NCBI GenBank assembly: GCA_017616895.1
Contig: JAFZXE010000024.1
Span: 62,001-126,000, forward strand
DNA: 64,000 nucleotides
Reading direction: 5' to 3'
Source of the DNA: Bacteroidales bacterium
GTDB lineage: Bacteria; Bacteroidota; Bacteroidia; Bacteroidales; P3
Below the pieces are notes generated by a model. The model was not told the DNA's origin. It searched no databases and was given only the letters and a program-made list of their open reading frames with translations. This document shows positions 10,235 to 20,000 of the stretch, piece after piece (within the stretch, counting starts at the first letter, position 1; each line of letters opens with the position of its first letter). The position numbers were made by a program, and so were the translations under genes.

Positions 10235-11272
10235 TCATTTTATTATCTCCAGTTTGCATTTGTCAACCAGTCTTGCCTGGCCGGTCACCACCAGCTCGTC
10301 GCCCTCTTTCAGGTCGCCTTCGGTGATGGGCATAATCTCTATGCGGTCGTCGAAACGCTGTCCGAGCAGCACGGGCACGCGGTGTGCCACGCCGTTCTTG
10401 TTGGTGAACACATAGCGGTCGTTGGAACCCGTGAGTTTCAGCACACACTGGTAAGGCACCACGATGGCATCGACTTCACCCACGGCCAGTTCGGTCTTGA
10501 CATACATACCCGGGCGGATTTTCTCCTTGGCGTTGGGTATGTTCAGCTTGGCCTGGAAGGTGTGGCTGGCGCGGTCGATGGTGGGATAGACAATCTCGAT
10601 GGTGGCGGGGAACACCTCGTCAGGGTAGATGTCGCTATGGATGTCTATCTTCATCCCTTTCTGAATCATCGGGTAGTAGGTCTCAGGGATATTGATGATG
10701 GCCTTTAGGCGGTTGATCTGTGTGAGCGTCAGTATTGGTGCACCCGTGTACATCTCGCCGTCTTCGAAGTTCTTAGCGCTGATGACTCCAGAGAACTTGG
10801 CCCTCACGAAGGTGTTCTGGCTTTGGAATTTCTCGGCCTCCACCAGCTGGTCATATCCAGCCTTTGTCTGGTCGTAAACCTGCTGGCTCACGCTTCCGCT
10901 GGCTTTCAGAGCCTCCACACGGTCGAGTTCCACCTTGGTGCTGTTGAGGTTGATGCGGGTGGTGTTGAGCTGAGTCTGATCCATGCGCACCAGCATCTGT
11001 CCTGCTGCCACACGGCTTCCCACCTCGACATAGATGTGTTCGATATGTCCGGTGATTGAGGGCGACACGTTCATCGTCTCGTATCCTTCGAGAGTGGTCG
11101 AGAGTTCGAGTGTTTTCGATATGCGTTCGGTTTGGAGTGTCTGCACCTTCACTTTTTCAGGAGCCTTCTCCATTTCGGCTTGTTCTTTTTTGTTGCCGTT
11201 GCAAGCCGCCAACGCTGCGACGGCTAAGGTGATAATCGTTACTTTGAATAGATTGTTCATATTGCTAATCAT
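10235..11272 (-). CDS. RND efflux periplasmic adaptor (membrane fusion protein), lipoprotein
   Basis: A 345-residue protein with a lipoprotein signal peptide ending in the lipobox LAAC, so it should be anchored in the inner membrane. After it come the barrel-sandwich (biotinyl-lipoyl-like) halves around a helical hairpin, with the motif GHIEHIYVEVGSRVAAGQML, then the beta-barrel and membrane-proximal domains. It bridges the RND permease and the TolC channel. Two in-frame ATGs are possible, at 11272 and 11260 (MNNLFK); neither has a clear Shine-Dalgarno and the second gives a more typical signal peptide length. Same orientation as its partners. Confidence 0.9.
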   Translation of the reverse strand: MISNMNNLFKVTIITLAVAALAACNGNKKEQAEMEKAPEKVKVQTLQTERISKTLELSTTLEGYETMNVSPSITGHIEHIYVEVGSRVAAGQMLVRMDQTQLNTTRINLNSTKVELDRVEALKASGSVSQQVYDQTKAGYDQLVEAEKFQSQNTFVRAKFSGVISAKNFEDGEMYTGAPILTLTQINRLKAIINIPETYYPMIQKGMKIDIHSDIYPDEVFPATIEIVYPTIDRASHTFQAKLNIPNAKEKIRPGMYVKTELAVGEVDAIVVPYQCVLKLTGSNDRYVFTNKNGVAHRVPVLLGQRFDDRIEIMPITEGDLKEGDELVVTGQARLVDKCKLEIIK

Positions 11273-11299
11273 GTTGTTTCAATTATTTTTTCAAATAAG

Positions 11300-11349
11300 A
11301 ATGCCCTGTGCGGGCACGCACTCCGTTGGAGCGGATTTGTAATCCGCGA
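11300..11349. repeat. Dispersed palindromic elements between efflux genes
   Basis: Two adjacent dyads lie between the TolC and adaptor genes. 11300-11321 reads, on the minus strand, GTGCGTGCCCGCACAGGGC + ATT, and matches copies at 35458-35479 and 41808-41829 on the plus strand. 11331-11347 contains GCGGATTTGTAATCCGC, a second perfect dyad. They look like REP/BIME-type intergenic elements. Confidence 0.7.
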
Positions 11350-11352
11350 CTT

Positions 11353-12645
11353 TCAATTTTTAGCATCTCCTAATAGGTTCTCCAACGACACTTGTGCGTT
11401 CAGGACGCTCATCACTGCTTGGATGTAGTTGCTCTGAGCCGTTATGATGTCGGTCGAAGCCGTCGTCACCTCCAGGTTCGAGGCGTGGCCGTATTTGAAT
11501 TTCTCCGAGGTGTTCTTCATCACGCGCATCGTCACGTCCAGGTTTTCCTTTTGTATGCGGTAGGTCTCAATGGCGTTGATGAGGTCGTAGCACAGCTGGT
11601 TGTACTGCACCTGAAGGCCGTCTTCCGCCTGCTTCTTGCTGTTCAGCATCTCGCGGTATTCTATCTTTGCCTTTTTGATGCTTGCCACACGGTTGCCCGA
11701 CTTCCACAAAGGCAGGCTTATGCCGGCTCCGATGACGTTTGGCGGCGTCATGTTCATTCCCTCGTCCTTGCCGAAGTAGGTCTTGTAGCTATACTGGTAG
11801 TAGGCCGAGAGGGTAGGGGCGAAGTCCAGCCACGCCAGCGTCACCTGGTCTTTGGCTATCTTCTCGCTCTGCACCAGCGTCTGGTAGTCGTAGTTGTTCT
11901 CCATGTTGAAACCGTTCATCGTCAGCCGAGCCGCCTCATCCACATTCATGATGTTGTCAAGCGGAGTGACGAGGTGCAGCTTTGTGCCGACCTCCGCACC
12001 CAGCTGCAGAAGCAGCGTGTTGTACAGCATCTCCAACGACCGCTTGTTCGAGTTGATGGTGCTTCTCAGCGATGCCACCTGCACGCTCACCTTGTCGGCG
12101 CTCACCTGTTCGGCAGCGCCTGCATCCACCGATGCCTGTGTCGTCTGCGCTATCGACTCCAGGTTGGCCAGGCTCGAATCGAGCAGCCCCACGATGTCTT
12201 CCATCACAAGTATCGACACGTATACACTCTTCACGTTCGACATCGTCGTCTGTATCGTCTTCTTGCGGGTGATGTCGCTCATCTCCTGCGATATCTTACC
12301 AATCACGCTGCCCATAATCTGCTGCGCCGTGATCGCCACCGATGCGGTGATGCCGAATGTGCCGTAGGGGTTCATCGGGATGTTCATCACACCGAAGTTC
12401 ATCTCGTAGCCGCACATATTCTGGTAGTCGAACGAAGCCTTCACCTGCGGGAACATCGTCGTTATCGTCGCCCATTTCTCCGCTTCGGCTTTCTGCACGT
12501 CGAGTGAGGCGTTCTGCATCGTGTAGTTGTGATCCAACGCATACTGCTGAGCCTCTTCAAGCGACAGGTTCATAGCTTCCTGTCCCCGTGCAACGCTCAC
12601 GCCGCACACCATCGCCAATCCAATCAATAAAACTTTTGTCTTCAT
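11353..12645 (-). CDS. TolC-family outer-membrane efflux channel
   Basis: A 430-residue protein when started at ATG 12645 (MKTKVLLIGLAMVCGVSVARG), which gives a clean Sec signal peptide; the upstream ATG at 12669 would add eight unneeded residues. Two OEP repeats of long amphipathic helices and beta-strands are visible, e.g. LSLEEAQQYALDHNYTM near the N-terminus and a second half starting around TMNGFNMENNYDYQ. It should form the trimeric outer-membrane duct of the tripartite pump. It lies between the TetR regulator (53 nt) and the adaptor (80 nt), all leftward, fitting one operon. Confidence 0.9.
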   Translation of the reverse strand: MKTKVLLIGLAMVCGVSVARGQEAMNLSLEEAQQYALDHNYTMQNASLDVQKAEAEKWATITTMFPQVKASFDYQNMCGYEMNFGVMNIPMNPYGTFGITASVAITAQQIMGSVIGKISQEMSDITRKKTIQTTMSNVKSVYVSILVMEDIVGLLDSSLANLESIAQTTQASVDAGAAEQVSADKVSVQVASLRSTINSNKRSLEMLYNTLLLQLGAEVGTKLHLVTPLDNIMNVDEAARLTMNGFNMENNYDYQTLVQSEKIAKDQVTLAWLDFAPTLSAYYQYSYKTYFGKDEGMNMTPPNVIGAGISLPLWKSGNRVASIKKAKIEYREMLNSKKQAEDGLQVQYNQLCYDLINAIETYRIQKENLDVTMRVMKNTSEKFKYGHASNLEVTTASTDIITAQSNYIQAVMSVLNAQVSLENLLGDAKN

Positions 12646-12698
12646 TATTTTATATGTAGAAATTTCCACGTTAATACTTAAAACTTACAGCTTAAAAC

Positions 12699-13328
12699 CT
12701 AACTCGTCAAATTCTCCCTCATCCAAGCCTCCTCCTGTTCGTATCTCGCTATATGTTCAGTCTTGAGCAGCCCCCGAATATATGTGAACGACAGCTCGCA
12801 GGCCACCGACGCGTTTCGGTCGAACGTCTCGTCCGTGTTTTGCAGCGTGCGGGTCACGAACATCGCCAGCGTCGCCGCCGCAAGTTCCAAGTCCGTGTTC
12901 TCCCTCAGGTATCCGTCGCGGTATAGTTGTTCCAGGTGCGACTTCAAGTTCTCCTTCATGATGGTTTCCCTCGGCAGGAACAGCTTCTCTATCAGTTCAG
13001 GATACGTCCGCGACACATCGTTTACCAGCAGCGAATAGCGCTCATGGAAGTGACCGTAGTTGTTTATCGTGAACAGCATGGCATACAGAGGGTTGGCACC
13101 TTTCTCGCGCACCTTGTCCATATAAGCCTCCTGACCCCGGCGCGACTGCTCCTTTATCTCCATGAGCACCGCCTCCAGCAGCACCTCTTTGTTGGCAAAG
13201 GTCTCGTACAGAGTGCGTTTCGATATCCGCAACTCCTTCGAGATGTCGTCCATAGTCACGCGGCGGCACCCTTCTCTTACGAATTTCTCCGACGCTTTTG
13301 CCACTATGTCGTCCTTTGTTATAGCCAT
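12699..13328 (-). CDS. TetR/AcrR-family transcriptional regulator
   Basis: A 209-residue protein with an N-terminal helix-turn-helix (TMDDISKELRISKRTLYETF) and a variable helical ligand-binding domain, the standard TetR layout and length. As the first gene of the leftward efflux operon it probably represses that operon and itself, with a pump substrate as inducer (inference from context). ATG at 13328. A good -7 box lies at 13393-13400. Confidence 0.92.
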   Translation of the reverse strand: MAITKDDIVAKASEKFVREGCRRVTMDDISKELRISKRTLYETFANKEVLLEAVLMEIKEQSRRGQEAYMDKVREKGANPLYAMLFTINNYGHFHERYSLLVNDVSRTYPELIEKLFLPRETIMKENLKSHLEQLYRDGYLRENTDLELAAATLAMFVTRTLQNTDETFDRNASVACELSFTYIRGLLKTEHIARYEQEEAWMRENLTS

Positions 13329-13392
13329 GTGTTTATGTTAAAATGTTGAAATACATTATATTCCTATGGGAGTGCCCTCCCGAAACAAGTTG

Positions 13393-13400
13393 CAAAGATA
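13393..13400 (-). promoter_or_regulatory. Bacteroidota -7 box for the efflux operon
   Basis: The minus strand reads TATCTTTG, a perfect TAnnTTTG match, about 65 nt upstream of the TetR start. No TTTG is present at the expected -33 distance, so the promoter may be weak or regulated. Confidence 0.55.
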
Positions 13401-14007
13401 CTAAAAAAACTCATTCAGTTTTTATAGTTTTCAAGAAAAGTTGTTTTTTTACCAACACCACCACCTCAGCCCCCACCCCCAAACACGACTTTGATATGAC
13501 TTTGACATGACTTTGATATGACTTTGATATGACTTTGCTCCCATTATCCACCTCCCCTCGTTTACCCCCCGTCACGCTCGTCGCCACCGCCTCCGTCAGC
13601 CCGTGAAGTAATCAGTCGGTGACGATACCGATATCGAAGCGGAGAAATCGACCCACCGCAGTCCCTGAAATTCAAAGAATCTTTGTCGCAGAGCGACGAG
13701 CATGCTAGTCCCCTCGATTAATCAATCTAGAGCCTCTAGTTTTTCTAGGACATCTATTCCCGTATTCCCGCTGCCGCGGATTTATATGCAAGCCGTGCCA
13801 ACGGCACACCAGACTATCTCCCCACCCATTAGTGTGTTGGTACTCGCCCCAAATTGCAGTATGAAGCCACCTCTCCATAAATAAGGAAATAATGCGCAAA
13901 CCTTCTCCGTAATGGTGTCTATAAGAATGGTTACGGATGAATAATACAATATACCACATCCTTAAGTGTACTAAGATAATAGTTACGGAGATGGTATCAA
14001 TGCATTA
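13401..14007. other. Intergenic region with small repeats, no gene seen
   Basis: About 0.6 kb without a convincing coding frame. At ~13490-13540 there are four copies of a 12-bp unit (TATGACTTTGAC/A). 13795-13807 holds the dyad GTGCCAACGGCAC that recurs three times at 15.7-15.9 kb. The rest is T- and C-rich simple sequence. Confidence 0.6.
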
Positions 14008-14022
14008 TTTGAAAATATTATG

Positions 14023-14030
14023 TATCTTTG
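14023..14030 (+). promoter_or_regulatory. -7 box upstream of the AAA ATPase gene
   Basis: TATCTTTG matches TAnnTTTG and lies 24 nt before the ATG at 14054. This supports that ATG over the further upstream in-frame starts at 13937-13997, which would precede the transcript. No well-spaced -33 element is seen. Confidence 0.6.
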
Positions 14031-14053
14031 ATGCGCAAAATAAAAACAAGAAT

Positions 14054-15514
14054 ATGACTAATAACACCATCATAGGCCGTGAGTATGAGCAACATATCAT
14101 CAATGGCTATCTTGAAAGCAACAAGGCAGAACTGATAGCGGTGTACGGTCGCAGACGAGTTGGAAAGACTTTTTTGGTAAAGAGTATCTTCAATAACCAG
14201 TTCGATTTCTCGTTCACCGGGTTGTATGATGTCACCCGTGCCGTACAACTCTCTCAGTTCCAGAAGTATCTTGAACGCTATTCCGGCCAAAAGCTGAAAC
14301 GCCTAAAGGATTGGTTCGAGGCGTTCGACGCCTTGAAGACCTATCTAGGCACCATACAGAAAGAACGGATAGTGGTGTTCCTTGACGAGATACCTTGGAT
14401 GGACACGCCCAAGAGCAACTTCCTCGCCGCCTTCGGACAGTTCTGGAACGACTGGGCGTCGTTGAAGAGCAACCTGAAGCTCTTCGTCTGCGGTTCTGCC
14501 ACCACATGGATGCTCTCCAAATTCATTGGTGACAAGGGTGGCATCTACGGTCGTGTATGCCGTCCGATATGGCTTGCGCCGTTCACCATGGGCGAGACGG
14601 AAATGTTCCTGCAGAAGGTGAAAGGTATCGAGATGAGCCGTCATCAGTTGGTGAAGACCTATATGGTTTTCGGTGGCATACCCTACTATCTCGATATGCT
14701 GGTGCGCGACACACCGCTCGATGTCTGCATCGACGACCTTTTCTTCCGTCAAGGAGCCCCGTTGCGGGGCGAGTTCGACTTCTTGTTCCGCTCGCTTTTC
14801 AATGAGTCGAAGATGTACCGTAACACGGTAAGGCTGCTGGCCACAAAACTGAAAGGGTTGACCCGTCAGGAGCTGATGGAGGGCATGAACTTGAAAGAAG
14901 GCGGAACACTGACAGAGGTGCTCGACAACCTGATCAAATGCGATTTTGTCCGCAAATATACCGCTCTCGGCAAAACCGAGCGCGATGCGATGTATCAGCT
15001 GACCGACCTTTTCTCGCTGTTCCATATCAAATATGTCGAGAACCACAATGGACAGGACGAACATCTATGGAGCAAGCTTGCGGGCAAAGGGATGACCGAC
15101 TCGTGGAGTGGGTATGCCTTCGAGCAAGTATGCCTCCATCATATTGCTCAAATCAAGAAGAAACTCGGCATCAGCGGGGTCATCTGCAACGTGCATTCCT
15201 GGTCGTGCCGACCGTTCACCGACGAAGACGGAGCCTCCTGGAAAGGAGCTCAAATAGACCTCCTCATTGACCGTGCCGACGAAGTCATCAACATCTGCGA
15301 AATCAAGTATTGCGCAGATAAATATGAGATTACTGCGGATTATGCAGAACGGTTGCGCAACCGTCAATCGCTGCTTCGCAAAGTCACCAAGACCAACAAG
15401 GCTCTGTATCACACCTTCATCACCACATACGGCGTCGCGCGCAACCTGCATAGCGGCATCGTGCAGTCGGAGGTGACGATGGACGATTTGTTCGATTATA
15501 CAGCCACGATTTGA
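14054..15514 (+). CDS. AAA-type ATPase with DUF234 nuclease-like C-terminus
   Basis: 486 residues from ATG 14054 (MTNNTIIGREYEQ). The Walker A motif is GRRRVGKTFLV and Walker B is VVFLDEIPWMD, as in the archaeal-type ATPase family (ATPase_2, COG1672). The C-terminal third has a DUF234-like segment with QIDLLID...ICEIKYC, a spacing compatible with a PD-(D/E)XK fold. Such proteins occur as single genes scattered through Bacteroidota and archaeal genomes; their job is not established, and mobile-element or defence links have been proposed. No operon partner is present here. Confidence 0.85.
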   Translation: MTNNTIIGREYEQHIINGYLESNKAELIAVYGRRRVGKTFLVKSIFNNQFDFSFTGLYDVTRAVQLSQFQKYLERYSGQKLKRLKDWFEAFDALKTYLGTIQKERIVVFLDEIPWMDTPKSNFLAAFGQFWNDWASLKSNLKLFVCGSATTWMLSKFIGDKGGIYGRVCRPIWLAPFTMGETEMFLQKVKGIEMSRHQLVKTYMVFGGIPYYLDMLVRDTPLDVCIDDLFFRQGAPLRGEFDFLFRSLFNESKMYRNTVRLLATKLKGLTRQELMEGMNLKEGGTLTEVLDNLIKCDFVRKYTALGKTERDAMYQLTDLFSLFHIKYVENHNGQDEHLWSKLAGKGMTDSWSGYAFEQVCLHHIAQIKKKLGISGVICNVHSWSCRPFTDEDGASWKGAQIDLLIDRADEVINICEIKYCADKYEITADYAERLRNRQSLLRKVTKTNKALYHTFITTYGVARNLHSGIVQSEVTMDDLFDYTATI

Positions 15515-15931
15515 ACATATCTAGATTGATGCCAAAGTCGCATGGAATATCGGTGTCCATCACACACCGCTCCAATCCCCCCCCACTCACCCCAAGTAGA
15601 ACCGCATCCACGCCCTTCTTCACAATTCCCTGCGATGCCATCGCAGCCATCCGTTAATAACCGCTCCATTCCACCACCACCCCAAGATCGTGACCGCCTG
15701 CCATCCCCCACAAACAAAAAAAGTGTGCCAACGGCACACCATCCCATTGCCCCCATCATTCCCATTAGTCCTATCGCTCCCCCGCCCCCCCAAAAAAAAA
15801 AACCGAGTGCCAACGGCACACCATCCTATTAACCCCACACTCCCAGTGTGGGGAACTGCAACCAACAAAGAAAAAGTGTGCCGGCGGCACACTACAATTG
15901 AATTGTGGGATTGTAGGGTGTTACAAATCAC
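15515..15931. repeat. Non-coding region with dispersed palindromes
   Basis: C-rich low-complexity DNA with no credible gene. The dyad GTGTGCCAACGGCACAC or a close variant occurs at 15723-15739, 15807-15819 (shorter) and 15876-15892 (GTGTGCCGGCGGCACAC). CTGCGATGCCATCGCAG, another perfect dyad, occurs at ~15630 and again near 45675. A C7-A11 homopolymer pair sits at 15785-15802. Confidence 0.7.
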
Positions 15932-15961
15932 AAAAAAGCGGATGCAGGTGACTGCATCCGC
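15932..15961 (-). terminator. Hairpin terminator of the C10/lipoprotein group
   Basis: GCGGATGCAG (15938-15947), loop GTGA, CTGCATCCGC (15952-15961). On the minus strand the stem is followed by a T-run (A-run 15932-15937). It lies 27 nt past the stop of the lipoprotein gene. Confidence 0.85.
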
Positions 15962-15988
15962 CACATTGACTATAACATTTACAGTTTC

Positions 15989-16957
15989 TTAATACTCGTA
16001 GTAGTATGTCTTTGTGTAGGTGTCCGTACGGTTGCCCATGACCTCCGTCCGTTTCCCGCTCTGCATCGTCGGCTTGCAGCCGTCATAGGTGTAGGTGTAC
16101 TCCGTGACGTGCTCCTTCAGGTAGTTTGTCTCCTCCACCAGTTCGCCGTCCTCTGTGACCGACTCGCTCGATGTATAGGTCTCTTTCTTCACATTGTTCT
16201 TACTCAGATAAATAGGACTGAGTCCTCCCATCATCTCATAGTATGGGTTCGACTTGCCGTCATATTCATATTTTGTTGTGGTTGTTCTGGTTTCAACCGT
16301 CTCCATGCCGTTGTCAACGGTGGTGTATATGGTCGAATAATCCACCTTGCTTACATTTGAACCAAGATAGGAAAGTTTGATTGAGAGTGTCCTCGTGGTT
16401 GATGCCTTTGCTCTCGAGAAAGCCTTGTTCATCATTTCTTCTGGCATCACCTCCGCAGTCATCATCCGTACCACTGTCGGCACCGATTTGTAGTCGTAGT
16501 TACTGCCCGACGGGTATGTCACGTCTATCTGCGAAATCTTGCCCGCCTTGTGTGTGAACGTATATGTAGAACTAAGGTAACTGCCCGAGAAGTTTTCCAC
16601 TTGGGTCAATTTGTTCCCGTCGTAAGTGAATACCGTCTTGCTGAACGGTTCGGTATATCCAGGATAGTGTTGTTCCACAAGCGAAATGTGTTTGCCGTCA
16701 TAGGTGTAAGACTCAACATACGATATATCAGTACCGTCTGCATACATGTGGTTGATGCTGTCCAGCTTGTCGTCCGTCCAGCTCCACACCTCCGTCAGGT
16801 GTTTGTCCGAGTGCGAAGACACACCGTCCACCAGCGAGTCGTACTCGTAGTAAACCTTGCTGATTTTGTTTTTCGGGCTGTAGGCGCCGTCTTTCTGGCA
16901 CGAAACCATGATACCTGCCACTGCAAGCACCGCCACTGTGATTAATACTTTTTTCAT
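15989..16957 (-). CDS. Putative lipoprotein with YD-like repeats
   Basis: 322 residues; the signal peptide MKKVLITVAVLAVAGIMVSC ends in a lipobox-like Cys, so it is probably a surface or periplasmic lipoprotein. The mature part has recurring YxYD/FTYDGN segments (YESYTYDGKHIS, FTYDGNKLTQV, TKYEYDGKSN), i.e. Rhs/YD-like beta repeats of the short kind seen in Bacteroidota lipoproteins. ATG at 16957 lies 59 nt after the stop of the C10 protein gene, in the same direction, so the two are probably cotranscribed. Function unknown. Confidence 0.7.
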   Translation of the reverse strand: MKKVLITVAVLAVAGIMVSCQKDGAYSPKNKISKVYYEYDSLVDGVSSHSDKHLTEVWSWTDDKLDSINHMYADGTDISYVESYTYDGKHISLVEQHYPGYTEPFSKTVFTYDGNKLTQVENFSGSYLSSTYTFTHKAGKISQIDVTYPSGSNYDYKSVPTVVRMMTAEVMPEEMMNKAFSRAKASTTRTLSIKLSYLGSNVSKVDYSTIYTTVDNGMETVETRTTTTKYEYDGKSNPYYEMMGGLSPIYLSKNNVKKETYTSSESVTEDGELVEETNYLKEHVTEYTYTYDGCKPTMQSGKRTEVMGNRTDTYTKTYYYEY

Positions 16958-17016
16958 TGTAGTTTAGATTTGAATGATAAATTAATAATTGAAAATAAAT
17001 GCTTTATAATTGTGTT

Positions 17017-20000
17017 TTACCTGCGCACTACTACTTTTCGAGGTTGTAGTTCACCCACCTTCACCACATACACTCCCGTGGCGTTTACCCGTATTGATCC
17101 TTCAATGCACCCACGATGCACCACACGCCCCATCACGTCATACACCAGCGTCTCATTTCCCTCGGCTCCCTCTATCACAATCTCTCTGCCAATGGCATAC
17201 ACCTTCACCTCTTCAGATGAAACCTCATCTATCCCCTGTGAGCCGTCAACTCTGAAGTAAGCGGTATATGTTGCGTCGGCAGTTACAGTTATAGCGCGGA
17301 AGTCTTGGGTGTTCCCGTCATGCCATTGCACAAACTCGTATCCAGCAAAAGGCTCGGCGGTGATGGTGATAACCGCCCCTTCATCATAAATTCCTCCACC
17401 CGTCACGGTGCCGCGTTCCGGGTTGTTCGACACTACGGTGATGACATAACGCTGCGTCTCGCCACCCTGACCTGTTTCGAAGTATGCTGTGTATGTGGCG
17501 TCTCCCGTAACGGTTATGGTGCGTGATGCCTGAGTGCTGCCGTCGCTCCAGTTGGTGAAGCGGTAGCCGTCGAGAGGTGTGGCTGTGATGGTTGCCTGTG
17601 CGCCAGGCTGGTACGTGCCGCCGCCTGTGGCAGTCCCCATAGCGTTATTCGCACTTGCAACCGTCAGCGTGTAGGTGGTCGGGGTCGATGCGCTGGCAAT
17701 GTTCGAGCGCGAGGCGACCGTTATGCTCTTGGCCGACGATGACGGCACCACCTCTATCTGATAGTATGAGTTCGCCGAGCCGTTGGCATCGCTGTAAGTG
17801 GTGTTCGATGTCGAAAGCGCAGTCAGCAGGCTCATGCTGCCCGCCGTCGTGCCTCTGAATATGCGGTAGCCGTCGTAGTTAAATCCCACGTATGGCGTCC
17901 ACGAGAGGTTCCAGGTGTTGCCCTGCCCCTGGCTTATCTGCAGGTGCATGGTGGTGTGTGGAGCGCTCAAGTCCGACTCCGTTCCGTTGCTATATACCTC
18001 CGAAATCTTGTAGCTGTAGGTCTGCGAAGCGGTGTTCGAGTTGTCATCCACCCAGCTGTAGTCCGCTGCGCCGTTGTAGAGCACATATCCGACGATAGAG
18101 TATCCGCCCAGACCCTCACGGTATATGTTGTAGCGAACCACCGACACCCCTTCGCGAGGCATCCACCGCACCACGTTGTGGTTGTTCATATCCACGCCCA
18201 CACAGGCGATGGAAGGAGCGTCGCCCGAAGGATCTTCTCCACCGCCAGTGGAAACGAAGTAAGCCGTATATGTTGCATTACCCGTAACTGTAATCGTGCG
18301 AGGATTGGATGTGTTGCCATCATTCCATTGAGTGAAATGGTATCCGTTATATGGTATTGCCGTGATGGTGGTGGTTTGGCCAGCTGGATAGCTCCCTCCG
18401 CCTGTGACATATCCCATTGTGGCATCGGCACTCGTGGTGTAGATCTGATAGGTCCTGGCATTGAAGACAGGGTTGACGGTGTACGAGGTGGCGCTGTTCA
18501 CAGTGAATCCGAAATAGTTCGAATTATTGGTACTGTATGTTGTGACATTGTTGATATAGTCAACATTGTTGACATACAGATGTGTTAGTTCGCTCCCAAC
18601 ATCTGGCAGAAAATCGTAGGAGGCGAAGAAACCGCCGCTATAGTAGTCGGTTTGTCCACAGCGATTTCCAGTGTTTTGTGTGTGTTTTTGGACTTGTCCG
18701 CTACCACTGCCTGTGCATACAATAGATACAGGGTTCTTATGGTCAAAGACTGCGTTGATGGTGTACGATGTTGCGCTGTTTACAGTAAATCCGAAGTAGT
18801 ATGAAGTGCCGCTATTGTATGTCGTGACATTGTTGATTCGGTCAACATTATTTACATAGAGATGTGTAAGCTCGCTTTCCTCGTCTGGCAGAAAATCGTA
18901 GGAGGCGAAGAATCCACTGCTATAGTAGTCTGTTTGACCACAACGATTTCCAGTGTTTTGTGTACGGTTTTGTACTTGTCCACTGCCGCTTCCTGTACAA
19001 ACAATAGACACGGGAAGACTTACTGCAAAGTAGGCTGTGAGTTCCGTGGCACCAGTTACCGTAAAATACCGTGGGTTAGTGGTATTGCCATCGCTCCAGT
19101 GCAAAAAATAGTAGCCTGTGTTTGCTGTTGCTGATATTGTTGCGGTCTGTAGGTAGTTGTATGTTCCAGAGCCTGATGTATAGCCATGAGAAGTGTTGTC
19201 GGGAATTATTGAAACGTAGTATTGGTTGGCTGCAAATTGTGCTGTATAAGAGGCTTCTCCTGTTACTGTTATTGTGCGTGGATTGTCGGTGTTGCCGTCG
19301 TTCCATTGTGCGAAATGGTATCCCGTGTTGGCGGTTGCAGCGATGGTGTGTGTCGAGAGGTACTCAAAGTTGCCGCCTCCAGAAGCACTGCCTTGGGAAC
19401 TGTTGCCGCTATAGACAGATATGACATACTGATTGGGTGTGAAATAGGCTGTGAAATTTGCGTTCCCTGTCACCGTTATGTTACGGGGGTTATTGGTGTT
19501 CCCGTCATTCCAATGGTCAAAGTGATAGCCGTAGTTAGCAGTTGCGGAAATGGTCAAAGATGAGAGATAGTTGGCAGTTCCACCACCTTCAACGTTACCC
19601 ATATCGGCATCGTCCGTCTCACACGTAACAACATATTGGTTTGCTTCAAAATATGCTGTAAACGAAGCGTTGTTTGTAAGCGTTATGGTTCGAGGATTGT
19701 CAGTGTTGCCATCTTGCCAATGCGAGAAATGGTAACCGTAGTTGGGATTGGCTGTGATTGTTACAGCGGAGTTGCAGGTATAGCTTCCTCCTCCTGTAAC
19801 ATTGCCCATTGAGGTGTCTGCAGACTCAGCTGTGACAGTGTAGATTGTTGAAATACCGATGATGGCTTCCTGATAATAGGAGAATTCCTGGTTGCTGTTG
19901 CCGTCGTTAGGAGTGAGGCTTGACAGTGCAAAATATCCGTCGGCCTGACCGTTCCAACCCCAGTTGAAGTGGAAGCGGCTGCTCGCATCGTAACCATCAC

